Notes: a model not told the origin generated them from the letters alone. Shown: positions 23,198-32,475, counted from the stretch's first letter. The stretch: DNA of 64,000 nt from UBA7703 sp034927595 (GCA_034927595.1 JAYFPQ010000065.1:1-64000), one strand, 5' to 3'. Numbers and translations: made by a program.

Positions 23198-23638
23198 ATG
23201 AAATCGGTTGTATTATATTACACATTCGGCGGTTCAACGAAGCAGGAAGCGGAGAAGATTGGCGCCGAACAGGAAGCACCCGTCTACCGCGTAAAGGAAA
23301 AGCGCAACCGCAGCACATTTGGCTCGTTTCTGCCCGGCTGCTATCAGGCGTTGAAGCGCAAGCGGTCCAAGATCCTTCCGCTGGAAGTCGATTTGTCCGC
23401 GTTTGATCGCATTTACATCGGCGGGCCGGTTTGGGCGGCATGCCCCGCGCCCGCGGTGAATTCCATCATCGACCTGCTGCCCGCGGGCAAGGAGGTTGAG
23501 GTGTTTCTCTGCGCGGGCGGCAACGATCCGCGCCCGAGCGACGAGGTGACCAAACAGATGATTGAGGCCAAGGGCTGCAAGGTAACGAAGATTACTACAA
23601 TCGCCACCGGAAAGCCACCGGCCAAACTGAAAGATTAG
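23198..23638 (+). CDS. flavodoxin-like protein
   Basis: A 146-residue protein with the start MKSVVLYYTFGGSTKQEAE, a variant of the flavodoxin FMN phosphate-binding loop (SGNT position replaced by GGSTK), then YIGGPVWAACPAPA and FLCAGGNDPRP around the isoalloxazine site. TTAAGGAGCAGCGCAG is the ribosome binding site. It is a small electron carrier or NAD(P)H:flavin partner. Its place after the Isf-like gene suggests supply of low-potential electrons to the oxygen-stress proteins; this is inference. Confidence 0.85.
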   Translation: MKSVVLYYTFGGSTKQEAEKIGAEQEAPVYRVKEKRNRSTFGSFLPGCYQALKRKRSKILPLEVDLSAFDRIYIGGPVWAACPAPAVNSIIDLLPAGKEVEVFLCAGGNDPRPSDEVTKQMIEAKGCKVTKITTIATGKPPAKLKD

Positions 23639-23656
23639 CTGATACGAATACACAGA

Positions 23657-23690
23657 AAAGCGCGAACGGATTTTTCCGCCCGCGCTTTTT
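23657..23690. terminator. bidirectional terminator between flavodoxin and znuB
   Basis: AAAAGCGCG...CGCGCTTTTT with inner CGG/CCG, flanked by A- and T-runs on both strands; it serves two convergent genes. Confidence 0.88.
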
Positions 23691-23704
23691 GTTTGAACGT
23701 GTTT

Positions 23705-24535
23705 CTAGTTCTTCTTCACCGCATTGAGAATTCCGCCGACAATGGCGAACAAGCCGAACAATACGATGTTGACGCAGACGACGCTTGCCCCGCTCGGCGT
23801 TTCGTACACGAAGCTGATCACCATGCCGAGGAAGAACCCGACAATGGCGACGATGGCGGAGAGAATCGTTACGCTCAGATACCGCTTGCCAATTCGCATT
23901 GCCGTGAGTACTGGAAAGATCACGAGGCTGGAGATCAGCAGCGCGCCCATCATTCGCATGCCGAGCACGACGGTGATAGAGGAGAGCGTTGCGAGCGCGG
24001 CGTTGTACGCGCGCGTGGGAATTCCCGTTGCGCGGGCAAACGACTCGTCAAATGTAACGGCGAACAGGCGCGGATAGAACAGCACAAACAGCACGAGCAC
24101 CACTGCGCTGAGCACGGCGGAGAGAACCGCGTCCCCCTGCGAAAGGGAGAGGATGCTGCCGAACATGTAGTTGTACACGTCCGTATTCATGCCCGTCGTC
24201 ATGGAAACGACCATCACACCGATGGCGAGCGAACCCGCGGAGAGCATCGCGATGGCCGCGTCGCCCTTGATGCGCGTGCTCTCGCTCATGCGCAGCAGCA
24301 GAAATGATGCCGCGATACAGACCGGAATTGCGAGGTAGAGCGGGGCAATGTTTGCCGCCGCCGCAATGGCAAGCGCGCCGAAGCCAACGTGGGACAGCCC
24401 GTCGCCAATCATCGAGAACCGCTTGAGCACGAGGCTGACGCCCAGCAGCGACGCGCAGAGCGCGACGAGCAGACCGACGATCAGCGCGCGGACGAGGAAC
24501 GGATAGGACAGCATTTCGGTCAACGTACTGATCAT
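23705..24535 (-). CDS. znuB: zinc/manganese ABC transporter permease
   Basis: A 276-residue polytopic permease of the ZnuB/AdcB family with about eight hydrophobic helices and the family segment LSHVGFGALAIAAA. Its start overlaps the end of the ATPase gene by four bases (ATGA), so the two are translationally coupled. It forms the membrane channel of the metal importer encoded with znuC and znuA. Zinc is favoured because the operon begins with a Zur-type regulator; manganese is not excluded. Confidence 0.92.
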   Translation of the reverse strand: MISTLTEMLSYPFLVRALIVGLLVALCASLLGVSLVLKRFSMIGDGLSHVGFGALAIAAAANIAPLYLAIPVCIAASFLLLRMSESTRIKGDAAIAMLSAGSLAIGVMVVSMTTGMNTDVYNYMFGSILSLSQGDAVLSAVLSAVVLVLFVLFYPRLFAVTFDESFARATGIPTRAYNAALATLSSITVVLGMRMMGALLISSLVIFPVLTAMRIGKRYLSVTILSAIVAIVGFFLGMVISFVYETPSGASVVCVNIVLFGLFAIVGGILNAVKKN

Positions 24536-25239
24536 TTTGCTTCACCGCCTAAGAATCGTTTGCCGATTTCGCTCTTGCGATAATCCGACGCGGAGCCGAA
24601 GAAGAGCTGTTTGTTGTCCAAATGCAGAATGTTCTTCGCTTCGTGCGCGGCCGCATGCGGGTCGTGGGAAACCATGATGACCGTAACCCCATGATCGCGG
24701 TTCACGTGCTGAATCAGCCGGTACATCTCCGCCGTCGCCAGCGGGTCCAACCCGGATATCGGCTCGTCGAGGATAATCAGCTTCTGCGTAGCCGCCAGCG
24801 CGCGGGCAAGCAGCGCGCGCTGCTGCTGGCCGCCGGAGAGGTCGCGAAAGCTCGCGTTCTTGAGTTCGGTCAGGCCGACGCAGATGAGCTGCGCCTGCGC
24901 GATCTCCCGCTGCTTTTTCGTATAGAACGGGCGAAGGCCGAGCGAATTGAGCGTTCCGGAGAGCACGACCTCCTGCACGCTGGCGGGAAAGTCGCGCTGG
25001 CTGTCCTTCTGCTGCGGCAGATAGCCGATTTCGCGCGCGCGGAGCCCTTCCTCAAACGAGATGGACCCGCTGGACGGCGCTTTCAGCCCCAGCAGGCCCT
25101 TGACCAGCGTGCTCTTGCCGGAGCCGTTTTCGCCGACCACGCAGAGGTAGTCTCCGCGCTCCACGGCAAACTGGAGGTCGCGAACAACCTCCTTGCCGTC
25201 GTAGCGGAACGATGCGTTCTGAACGTTGATGAATGCCAT
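24532..25239 (-). CDS. znuC: zinc/manganese ABC transporter ATPase
   Basis: A 235-residue nucleotide-binding subunit. Walker A GENGSGKSTL (about 37-46), Q-loop region YLPQQKDSQRDFPASV, signature LSGGQQQRALLARAL, Walker B LIILDEPISGLD and H-loop VSHD are all intact. It energises import through ZnuB. AAGGAGG is present upstream of the ATG at 25239. It follows znuA by about 50 bp. Confidence 0.93.
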   Translation of the reverse strand: MAFINVQNASFRYDGKEVVRDLQFAVERGDYLCVVGENGSGKSTLVKGLLGLKAPSSGSISFEEGLRAREIGYLPQQKDSQRDFPASVQEVVLSGTLNSLGLRPFYTKKQREIAQAQLICVGLTELKNASFRDLSGGQQQRALLARALAATQKLIILDEPISGLDPLATAEMYRLIQHVNRDHGVTVIMVSHDPHAAAHEAKNILHLDNKQLFFGSASDYRKSEIGKRFLGGEAK

Positions 25240-25289
25240 GAAACCGGATTGCCTCCTTGGGTTGCGCGATTTATGCGAACCCGTTCGAT

Positions 25290-26255
25290 TTAGCCGAGCG
25301 CCTTTTGCAGCGCGAGCACGTTGTTTTGCATGAGCGAAAGATACGTGGCCCCACTCTCAAACTCCGCCTTGGTCACGTTGTGGCAGGTGTGGAAGAGCAG
25401 CTTCTGTGCGCCGGTTTCTTCGCAGACGGTGTCCGCCATCTTTTGATTCGACATTTCAATATAGAACACGTAGGGGATTTGTTCCGTCCGTACATGGTCA
25501 ATCAGCGCGGCGAGCGTTGCGGCGGAAGGTTCGGTATCCGTCGAACAGCCGGGGAAGGCGGCGTAATACTGGAGGCCAAACTCCTCAACGAAGTAGCGAA
25601 CGGGAAACCGATCCGCAAAGACCATAATCTTGCGAGCAGAACCGTTGACCACGTCCCGGAACGACTGGTCGAGCGCTTCGAGTTGCTTGACGTAGGCGTC
25701 CGAATTGGCCTGATAGGTCGCCGCGTTGGCGGGATCGATCGCGGCCAGCTCGCTCGTCATCGCCTTGACAATCGAAATGGCGTTGACTGGCGCGGTCCAA
25801 ACGTGTTCGTCCCACTCGGCTTCCGCGGCAGCTCCCGCGGGCTGCGGCTGCTCCTGTTCGGGCTGCATGCCGTCGGTCAGTTCCTCCTCATAGAGTGTGA
25901 CATAATCCATCATCTTGAACGTGTGGACGCTCTTGTCGAGGCCGGAAAGCACGTTTTCCACCCACGTGTCGTTCTCTCCGCCAACGTAGAGAAACAGGTC
26001 TGCGTTCTGCACGCGAATGATGTCCTGACTCGTCGGGTCGAAGGAGTGCACCTCCTCGCCGGGCTGCAGCAGCATGGTTACGCTGGCGTTTGTGCCCGCC
26101 GTGATCTGGCGCGCAAAGTCGTAGCTGGGGAACACGGTGGAAACAATCGAGATTCCGTCGGTTTTTGCTGCGGTTGGTTGCGGCACGCAGGCGGCAAGGG
26201 ACGACAGTAAGAGTAGTAAGAAGATTGCGATTGCAATGATTTTGTGTTTGCGCAT
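25290..26255 (-). CDS. znuA: zinc/manganese-binding lipoprotein
   Basis: A 321-residue cluster A-I solute-binding protein. The signal sequence ends in a lipobox (SSLAAC, Cys23), so it is anchored to the outer face of the membrane. Candidate ligands are His in GEEVHSFDPT and His in DEHVWTAP; the next ligand region reads FADRFPVRYF. The acidic/His loop seen in many ZnuA proteins is replaced here by a Pro/Gln/Glu stretch (QPEQEQPQPAG) without His. TTTGGAGGC precedes the ATG. It delivers metal to ZnuBC. Confidence 0.9.
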   Translation of the reverse strand: MRKHKIIAIAIFLLLLLSSLAACVPQPTAAKTDGISIVSTVFPSYDFARQITAGTNASVTMLLQPGEEVHSFDPTSQDIIRVQNADLFLYVGGENDTWVENVLSGLDKSVHTFKMMDYVTLYEEELTDGMQPEQEQPQPAGAAAEAEWDEHVWTAPVNAISIVKAMTSELAAIDPANAATYQANSDAYVKQLEALDQSFRDVVNGSARKIMVFADRFPVRYFVEEFGLQYYAAFPGCSTDTEPSAATLAALIDHVRTEQIPYVFYIEMSNQKMADTVCEETGAQKLLFHTCHNVTKAEFESGATYLSLMQNNVLALQKALG

Positions 26256-26300
26256 GAAAAGCCTCCAAAGGGTCGGTTGTTTGGGTTGTCCGGGAATCGT

Positions 26301-26714
26301 TTATTTTCGTTTGCTGCAATTCTTGCAGGTGCCAAAGAGCACCGTCTCTTTTTGATCGAGCGAAAACGCGCTTTGTTCAAGCACCTCGTCGATGATCTGC
26401 TCGGAGACGGCATGGTTCATGTGAAAGAGGCTGCCGCAAGCGGTGCATTTCAGGTGCAGGTGCGCCTGGCACTCCTCGCAGGCGACGAGCTGGTATTGAA
26501 ACCGCCGCCCGCGTTCCCCCGCGAACCGCTTGACCAGCCCTTCCGCAACCAACTTCGGAATCAGGCGGTAGAGCGTGCTCTTTCCGGGGAGTTGCTCCGA
26601 CGGACAGCAGGAAGCCAACGCATCGTAGAGTTCCTCAATCGAGAACCCACGATCCGGATGCTCCTTTAGAAAGTCGAGCAAAACCCGCCGCTGCTGGGTT
26701 TCGTACTCCGCCAT
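26301..26714 (-). CDS. zur: Fur-family regulator, probably Zur
   Basis: A 137-residue Fur-family repressor. It has an N-terminal winged helix (TQQRRVLLDFLKEHPDRGFSIEELYDAL in two blocks), then HLKCTACGSLFHM and a C-terminal CKNC, the two CxxC pairs of the structural zinc site. It is the first gene before znuA-znuC-znuB on the same strand and is preceded by a palindromic box, which favours zinc sensing. PerR or iron Fur are less likely alternatives. CGGAGGCGAATGCC gives the start at 26714. Confidence 0.9.
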   Translation of the reverse strand: MAEYETQQRRVLLDFLKEHPDRGFSIEELYDALASCCPSEQLPGKSTLYRLIPKLVAEGLVKRFAGERGRRFQYQLVACEECQAHLHLKCTACGSLFHMNHAVSEQIIDEVLEQSAFSLDQKETVLFGTCKNCSKRK

Positions 26715-26731
26715 GGCATTCGCCTCCGAAA

Positions 26732-26777
26732 ATGAGAATTACTCTCATATCTTTGCATGGATATATCCGTTTGTCAA
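26732..26777 (-). promoter_or_regulatory. Zur-type box and promoter of zur-znuACB
   Basis: ATGAGA-N5-TCTCAT (26732-26748) is a perfect-arm palindrome of the Fur/Zur type, 18 bases before the zur start. Upstream on the minus strand TTGACA (26777-26772) is followed after 17 bases by AAAGAT, so the box lies just downstream of the -10. Confidence 0.75.
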
Positions 26778-26810
26778 GCGGTTTTCGCGTTAAGTCGGTT
26801 CCTACGGCAA

Positions 26811-26846
26811 AAGAAAAAGGCTTGCGGGAATACCCTACAAGCCTTT
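26811..26846 (-). terminator. intrinsic terminator of the ybjQ-like gene
   Basis: AAAGGCTTG (26816-26824)/CAAGCCTTT (26838-26846) with an inner GGG/CCC. On the minus strand it runs into TTTTTCTTTT. Confidence 0.85.
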
Positions 26847-26869
26847 GTGCAGCGATTGCCTGTTTTTGC

Positions 26870-27181
26870 TTAGCGGAACTTAACCGCCGTTCCGTATACG
26901 ATGACTTCCGCCGCGCCGGACATGACCGCGCTGGAAGCATAGCGAATGTTGACGATGGCGTCCGCGCCCATCTCGGTTGCTTCGGCAACCATGCGCTTGG
27001 TCGCCAGCGCGCGCGCGTCGTTCATCATCTCGTTGTACGCCTTCAACTCGCCGCCAACCAGCGTCTTAAACGCCTGCGTAATGTCTTTTCCAATGTTCTT
27101 CGTCTGGATGGTGCTGCCCTTTACAAGGCCGAGCGTCTCCAGCTCCTTGCCGGACACATAATCAGTATTGACTAAGATCAT
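26870..27181 (-). CDS. YbjQ/UPF0145 family protein
   Basis: A 103-residue protein starting MILVNTDYVSGKELETLGLVKG in the usual family form. It continues with NEMMNDARALATKRM and GADAIVNIRYAS. YbjQ proteins are small homopentamers often described as heavy-metal binding, with no established biochemical role. AAGGAG lies 11 bases before the chosen ATG; a GTG three codons earlier is possible. The gene overlaps the end of the small membrane protein gene, so the two are probably translated together. Confidence 0.88.
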   Translation of the reverse strand: MILVNTDYVSGKELETLGLVKGSTIQTKNIGKDITQAFKTLVGGELKAYNEMMNDARALATKRMVAEATEMGADAIVNIRYASSAVMSGAAEVIVYGTAVKFR

Positions 27182-27389
27182 CTTCTTCACCGCTCCTTAT
27201 TTCTTTGATTCGTTGAACGAGCACAAACACGCTCGCGCAAAGCAATCCGAGGGGAATCAATCCGACCAACACCTTGACCCAAACCGGCATTGGCAGCGAG
27301 AGCAATACCAGCAGATACGCCAGCATGTATGCCGAAAGCAAAACCGTGATCACAATCGGCGCAATCATCTTCTTTTGATGCGTATTCAT
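27162..27389 (-). CDS. small two-helix membrane protein
   Basis: A 75-residue protein from the ATG at 27389 (MNTHQKKMIAP), preceded by GAAGGTGTTTCG. It has two hydrophobic segments (IVITVLLSAYMLAYLLVLL and VLVGLIPLGLLCASVFVLV) and a charged C-terminal tail (RIKEIRSGEEDD). It overlaps the ybjQ-like start by 20 bases. Family not recognised. Confidence 0.75.
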   Translation of the reverse strand: MNTHQKKMIAPIVITVLLSAYMLAYLLVLLSLPMPVWVKVLVGLIPLGLLCASVFVLVQRIKEIRSGEEDDLSQY

Positions 27390-27813
27390 CGAAACACCTT
27401 CTACTCTTTGGAATGCAAACTTTACGGTGGAAACAGGCAATGTTTTAAACGATGCTACTTACTTACGAAAGAGGAATCAGTTCCCGATACTCCATATTCC
27501 GAGTGTATCAGAAAAAACCTCGCGTGAAAAGATTATGGAGTACAGAACTTATTTCATTGCATCATGTTCAATGTAAGAGCATAAGCGAAGAGATGAACGA
27601 GCTTCCGAAAACGGATAGACGGTTGAACCGTTAGTTTTTCTTGCATTTCGCTCGACATGGCGTTGGATTCTTATTAAAATATAAACGATAGACAATTTCT
27701 TCAGTTTTTTGCGATTTCTTGCGATTCGACAGTGAAGCAACAGCGAAACAACAATCGAATACGCCGGTGCGGGCGGGAGCGAACGATGCGCCAAGCCGGT
27801 TGGAGGGAAAAAG
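27390..27813. other. non-coding gap before the multidomain gene
   Basis: No convincing ORF or RNA is visible. A small palindrome ACGGTTGAACCGT (about 27620-27632) is followed by TAGTTTTTC and may be a weak terminator. The stretch 27655-27720 is AT-rich and is the likeliest place for the promoter of the next gene, but no good -35/-10 pair stands out. Confidence 0.4.
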
Positions 27814-30800
27814 ATGGACGATCGAGTGGGTATCTCCGGTGGATTGGACGCGCATTATGCGGAGTTTGCCAGGAGCATTGGCGTATCCGTAAAGCAATTG
27901 CGCGCCTGGACGGCGAAGACGAAATTCGACACGGAGTTTCTCGCGCAGTTTGGCCACCGCGTGTCCTGCACGGCGGTTGCGGCGTTTTGCGAGCCGGTGA
28001 TCAAGCGCTTTGGCGAGCTGCCGACCGAAGGGCTGCTGCCGTATACCTACGAGGCGCTCTCCGTGGGCTTATACCCGTATTCCGGCGCGCCGCGCTCCAC
28101 AAAGGGGCAAAAGATCGCGCAGAAGTTCTATCTTTCGGTGCTTTCGCGCCTGCTCGACGCGGAGCGGGACCAAGCGTTTGACCCGCTGCTGGACTATCTG
28201 CCCGTTACGGAAGCGGAGCTGGAAAAAAGCGCCGTCCGCGCGCAATGCATTGTGTTTTCGGACGTGATGAAGAAGAGCAACTACCGTGAACTCCTTCGCA
28301 TCGGCAAGGAGATTATGCGATTTGACCCCGCCGGGCATACCTTTGGCGTTCGGCATGTTGCCGTGCACATGGCGCGTCAGGCCGCCGCCGCAGGGCTTCC
28401 AGCGGACGTTGCGCTGGTGGCAGCCGCCGCGCTGAGCCACGACATCGGTAAGTTCGGCTGCCGCGGCGAGGACATGGGGCGCATTCCGTATCTGCACTAT
28501 TATTACACCTGGAAGTGGCTCGAAGAGCGCGCCATGCCGGACATTGCGCATATCGCGGCGAACCACTCCACCTGGGATTTGGAGTTTGAAAACCTGCCAA
28601 TCGAGTCCCTGCTTTTAATCTACGCGGACTTTCGCGTTCGTGCGGAGGCGGGGGAGGACGGCAAGGACAAGACCATCGTCGGCACGCTGCAGGAGGCGCG
28701 GGATCGCATCTTCGTCAAGCTCGCGGACATGACGCCGGAAAAGAAGCTACGGTACGAAACGGTCTATCGCAAGCTGGACGATTTTGAGCGCTATCTGGAG
28801 ACGCACGGCGTCGGCACAAACGTCTTTGCCAGTTCGTTTGGCCTGCCGGAGAGCCGCGACGCGGCACTGCTGACTCAGGGCGAGGTCATTCGCGCGCTGA
28901 CGAACCATGCGTTCGACAACAACATTCACCTGATGCATACGATTTCGGTCAGCGATTCGTTCGAGGCGCTGCTGGAGCAGGCGAGGGACGAAAAGAACCT
29001 GAACCGGATTCGCACCTACCTGATGCTGTTTGAAGAATACAGCACCTATATGACGCGCACGCATAAGCTGCTAACGTTGCGGTTTCTCTACGAACTGCTC
29101 ATGCACCACGACGGGGACGTTCGCCGCCACGCGGGGCGCATTATGGGCAGCATTCTCGCCAACTCCGGCCCGCGTTATCGAAAGGAACTGCCGCGCGGGG
29201 CGGGGTCGCTCGCGATTGCTCCGGCGCTGCACGCGGTGCTCAGCGAGAGCACGACGCTTTGGGACGACTACATTGAACTCTGCCTGCATCCGGACTATAA
29301 GATTTCGCAAAAGCACGCCTCGCGCATCAGCAATTCACTCAAAACCATCTCCGGTAGCCTGTTTGCAAATTGCTCGCCCGAGGAGCGGCGCGGCTACTGG
29401 GAAAAGCTCTGCCGCCGGATTCTTTCGAGCGGCAGCGAGGAGTTGTTTGTGCTCATGGACACCCTGCCGCACATTCCGCAGAGCGTGATGACGCGCCTGG
29501 AAATCGAGCGCATGCTGCCGATTCTCGCGGGCGCGGCGGGTTCCATCGATGCGCGGATTCGCATCTGCGCCCTTCGCGCCATCCGCGCGGTTGTGGACGG
29601 GGACACGACGCTGCTCAAGCGCGGCGTGGAGGCGGTGCACCTTTCGTCGGACGCGGAGTTTGCCTCCGTCTGGATGCTCAACCGCCTGCGTCGGGAAGCA
29701 GGACTGTCGCCGCTGCCCGAACCGTCGTTTCCGGTTGCGGAAATCTATCTGGCAAACCTCAAGAGCAGCATTCCCTGGACAATGAAGCTCGCGCACATCG
29801 ACCGGCTCTGCGAGTCCGTGCTGGAAAACGCGGACGAGGCGTTTCATATTGCGATGCATTTGAGCAACCTGCTCTCGGTCAGCGAGCACCTTCCGGTGCG
29901 CGAGCGTGCGGGGCAGGCGCTGGTGGAGATTTCCTCCGTGCTCTCGGTCGACCAGAAGAACGAAATCATGATCGACCTGCTGCGCGAGCTCGAGACCGGA
30001 CAAAACGAAATCTCCGGCTACATTCCGCCCTACCTGGGGCGGCTGGTCTGCAACGTGCCGGAAAAGGAGATGGACGAGGCAATCGACTACCTGCAGGGGC
30101 TGATTCGCGCGTCCAATACGCGCGCGGCCCGCGCGGCGCTCGTTACGCTCTCCGTGATTCTAACGATCTATACCGCCGAAAACGGCGCGCGGACGGACGC
30201 GGTGACCGAGCGCATCTTCGGCCTGCTGCTCACGGGCGTTGCGCATTTTGACGACGACATTCGCCTGACTGCGCTGGAGGCGATCTGCCGCAACTACTTT
30301 GGAAACGACGATTGCCCGCTGCCCGCGCGGCGCGCCTGCCTCGTTCGATTCGGCAAAAAGCTCTTAACGCTGCTTGGCGAGCGGCGGGACGGCATGCTCG
30401 CGTTCTTCAACGAAGCGGCGATGCTCAACCATCTCTACCGCTTCATCACGCTCTGCGAAACGAGCGGCGGCTTCACCTTTGAACCGCTCAAGCCGGTTGC
30501 GTTCTTTCCCGGCACGTTCGACCCGTTTTCCGCCGGGCACAAGCGCATTGTCGAGGAAATCGTCGTGCGCGGGTTTGAGGTGTACCTCTCAGTGGACGAG
30601 TTCAGCTGGAGCAAGCGCACGCTGGCAAAGCTGCTGCGGCGCGAAATCGTCAGCATGTCTGCCGCGTTTTTGCCGGACGTGTACCTCTTTCCAGACGAGA
30701 TACCGGTCAACCTCGCCGTCGTGGACGACCTCAAGAAGCTCGGTTCGCTGTTTCGCGACCGCGAAATCTATCTCGTCGCCGGAAGCGACGTCATTCTCAA

Positions 30801-32475
30801 CGCGAGCGCCTATCGCCAGACCGGCCCCGGCACGGCGGCAACCTGGAACCACATTCTCTTTTTGCGCGTGGACACGGCGCACCAAAACGACCCGCGCCGC
30901 GCGGAGGACATCCTGCGCGGGAAGGTTGTTTCGCTGACGAGTCCGGCCTATTACGAGAGCGCGAGCAGCACGCAGATTCGCGACTACATCGACAAGGATA
31001 TGGACATCGGCATGCTGGTTGACCCCGTCGTGCAGGACTATATCTACGCGCGCGGGCTCTATCTAAGGATGCCGCAGTACAAGCGCGAGCTCAACGAAAT
31101 TGAGAAGAACCGCTGCGAGGTGCGCGAAACCGGCGAGGAATACAACGGCGTCTATCGCGACGATGCGGGCGGCGTGCTCGCGCACGTGAATTCCCGCAGC
31201 GTGAGCGTAACCGACCTGTACGACGTGCTCGGCGAGATGCGCCGCGCGGCGGAGACCGTGCGCCGGCTCGCTTCCGGACGGATCATCTGGATCACGGAGA
31301 CGAGCGGGGAAGGCGAGCCGCTTCGCGCGCTGCTCTGCGACCTGCTTGCGCGCTCGCTGATTCGCGAGCACACCTACGCGCTCTACCGCTGCGGAAGCGA
31401 CGCGGAGCGCGAAATTGCGCAGCAACTCGGCTTTTTGCCCGTCTCCGGGCAGGAGTCGCTGCTGTATGCGGATATGCGCGCGCCGATCGTGCTGCTGGAG
31501 GACACGCTCCAGCGCATCAAGGAGCCGTTCGACACGGACGAGGCCGTCCGCGAGGCGGTGATGTCCACGCGGCCCGCGCTGCGCCGCTCGATCTGCGCCA
31601 TGTTCCCCGGAACGCTGCTGTTGAGCTTCGACATGGAGGCGATCAACGCAGGGCTGATTGAGAAGGTTCGCGCGTACAACGGCGTTTCCAACGTGCCGCC
31701 GACGGAAAAGACGCTCGGTCGGGCCATGTGCGTGCCCTACGGCAAGGTGCTGGCCGAAACGATTGTGCCAAACACCGTGACCAAGGCGCTCCACGCGGAT
31801 AAGGCGTTCCATGCCAACGAGAGCGGATTTGACATTACGGAATCCCCCGGTTACTCGCCGCTGGTCAACCAGATCAAGACGCTCAAGTCCTTCCGCCGTC
31901 CCGTGCTGTTGATTGACGATCTGCTGCACAACGGCTATCGCCTTGAAAAGCTCGATCCGTTGTTCCGGCAGGAGGGCGTTGAGATTGAGCGGATCATCGT
32001 TGGCATTTTGTCCGGTCGCGGGCTGGATTTGATGCGCGAGCAGAAGCGAAATGTGGACTGTGAATACTTCATTCCAAACATGCTCTACTGGTTCACGGAG
32101 AGCCTGATATACCCGTTTATCGGCGGGGACAGCGTCGAGGGCGCGATTGTTGAGCGCGATTTTCCGCCGAGCATCAACCTGATTTTGCCGTACCAGTACC
32201 CCAAATATCTGCACGGCGCGCCGCCGTCCACCGTAAGGGAATATTCGCGCGTCGCGTTGCGAAACACGCTGACGATCATGACCGTTCTGGAGGAACGCTA
32301 CCTGAAGCTCCAGGGGACCGGACTCACGCTGCGCCGACTTGGTGAGGCGTTACTGCGCCCGCGCCTGCCGGATAAGGGAACGCACATGAAATACGACCTC
32401 AACACCGTCGCTTCGGCGTATATCAAGGACGATATCCGCCAGATGCGTCGAATCTCCCATGCGGAGGATGTGTAA
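27814..32475 (+). CDS. 1553-residue HD / helical-repeat / NadD-like / GNAT-like / PRTase-like fusion protein
   Basis: One uninterrupted frame with a start after GGAGGGAAAAAG. Domains read by motif: about 165-320, an HD phosphohydrolase with H181, H209-D210 (LSHDIGKFG) and D272 (YADFRV); about 345-890, a Leu-rich helical repeat region of HEAT/ARM character; 895-1085, a nucleotidyltransferase of the NadD type with FFPGTFDPFSAGHK (HxGH-like SAGH, His909) and the C-terminal SSTQIRDYI motif (1051-1059); about 1105-1225, a region with GNAT-like layout; 1300-1450, a phosphoribosyltransferase-like domain whose PRPP loop is VLLIDDLLHNGY (1364-1375). HD plus NadD recalls the NadD-YqeK pairing, but the remaining parts do not. 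Probably cytosolic; no signal or membrane segment. NAD or nucleotide metabolism is the best guess. Function unknown. Confidence 0.85.
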   Translation: MDDRVGISGGLDAHYAEFARSIGVSVKQLRAWTAKTKFDTEFLAQFGHRVSCTAVAAFCEPVIKRFGELPTEGLLPYTYEALSVGLYPYSGAPRSTKGQKIAQKFYLSVLSRLLDAERDQAFDPLLDYLPVTEAELEKSAVRAQCIVFSDVMKKSNYRELLRIGKEIMRFDPAGHTFGVRHVAVHMARQAAAAGLPADVALVAAAALSHDIGKFGCRGEDMGRIPYLHYYYTWKWLEERAMPDIAHIAANHSTWDLEFENLPIESLLLIYADFRVRAEAGEDGKDKTIVGTLQEARDRIFVKLADMTPEKKLRYETVYRKLDDFERYLETHGVGTNVFASSFGLPESRDAALLTQGEVIRALTNHAFDNNIHLMHTISVSDSFEALLEQARDEKNLNRIRTYLMLFEEYSTYMTRTHKLLTLRFLYELLMHHDGDVRRHAGRIMGSILANSGPRYRKELPRGAGSLAIAPALHAVLSESTTLWDDYIELCLHPDYKISQKHASRISNSLKTISGSLFANCSPEERRGYWEKLCRRILSSGSEELFVLMDTLPHIPQSVMTRLEIERMLPILAGAAGSIDARIRICALRAIRAVVDGDTTLLKRGVEAVHLSSDAEFASVWMLNRLRREAGLSPLPEPSFPVAEIYLANLKSSIPWTMKLAHIDRLCESVLENADEAFHIAMHLSNLLSVSEHLPVRERAGQALVEISSVLSVDQKNEIMIDLLRELETGQNEISGYIPPYLGRLVCNVPEKEMDEAIDYLQGLIRASNTRAARAALVTLSVILTIYTAENGARTDAVTERIFGLLLTGVAHFDDDIRLTALEAICRNYFGNDDCPLPARRACLVRFGKKLLTLLGERRDGMLAFFNEAAMLNHLYRFITLCETSGGFTFEPLKPVAFFPGTFDPFSAGHKRIVEEIVVRGFEVYLSVDEFSWSKRTLAKLLRREIVSMSAAFLPDVYLFPDEIPVNLAVVDDLKKLGSLFRDREIYLVAGSDVILNASAYRQTGPGTAATWNHILFLRVDTAHQNDPRRAEDILRGKVVSLTSPAYYESASSTQIRDYIDKDMDIGMLVDPVVQDYIYARGLYLRMPQYKRELNEIEKNRCEVRETGEEYNGVYRDDAGGVLAHVNSRSVSVTDLYDVLGEMRRAAETVRRLASGRIIWITETSGEGEPLRALLCDLLARSLIREHTYALYRCGSDAEREIAQQLGFLPVSGQESLLYADMRAPIVLLEDTLQRIKEPFDTDEAVREAVMSTRPALRRSICAMFPGTLLLSFDMEAINAGLIEKVRAYNGVSNVPPTEKTLGRAMCVPYGKVLAETIVPNTVTKALHADKAFHANESGFDITESPGYSPLVNQIKTLKSFRRPVLLIDDLLHNGYRLEKLDPLFRQEGVEIERIIVGILSGRGLDLMREQKRNVDCEYFIPNMLYWFTESLIYPFIGGDSVEGAIVERDFPPSINLILPYQYPKYLHGAPPSTVREYSRVALRNTLTIMTVLEERYLKLQGTGLTLRRLGEALLRPRLPDKGTHMKYDLNTVASAYIKDDIRQMRRISHAEDV

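Noticed and set aside
31063..32214. 383-codon minus-strand frame inside the giant gene
   Set aside because: Antisense shadow rich in Arg, Gln, His and Val; no start context or motif.
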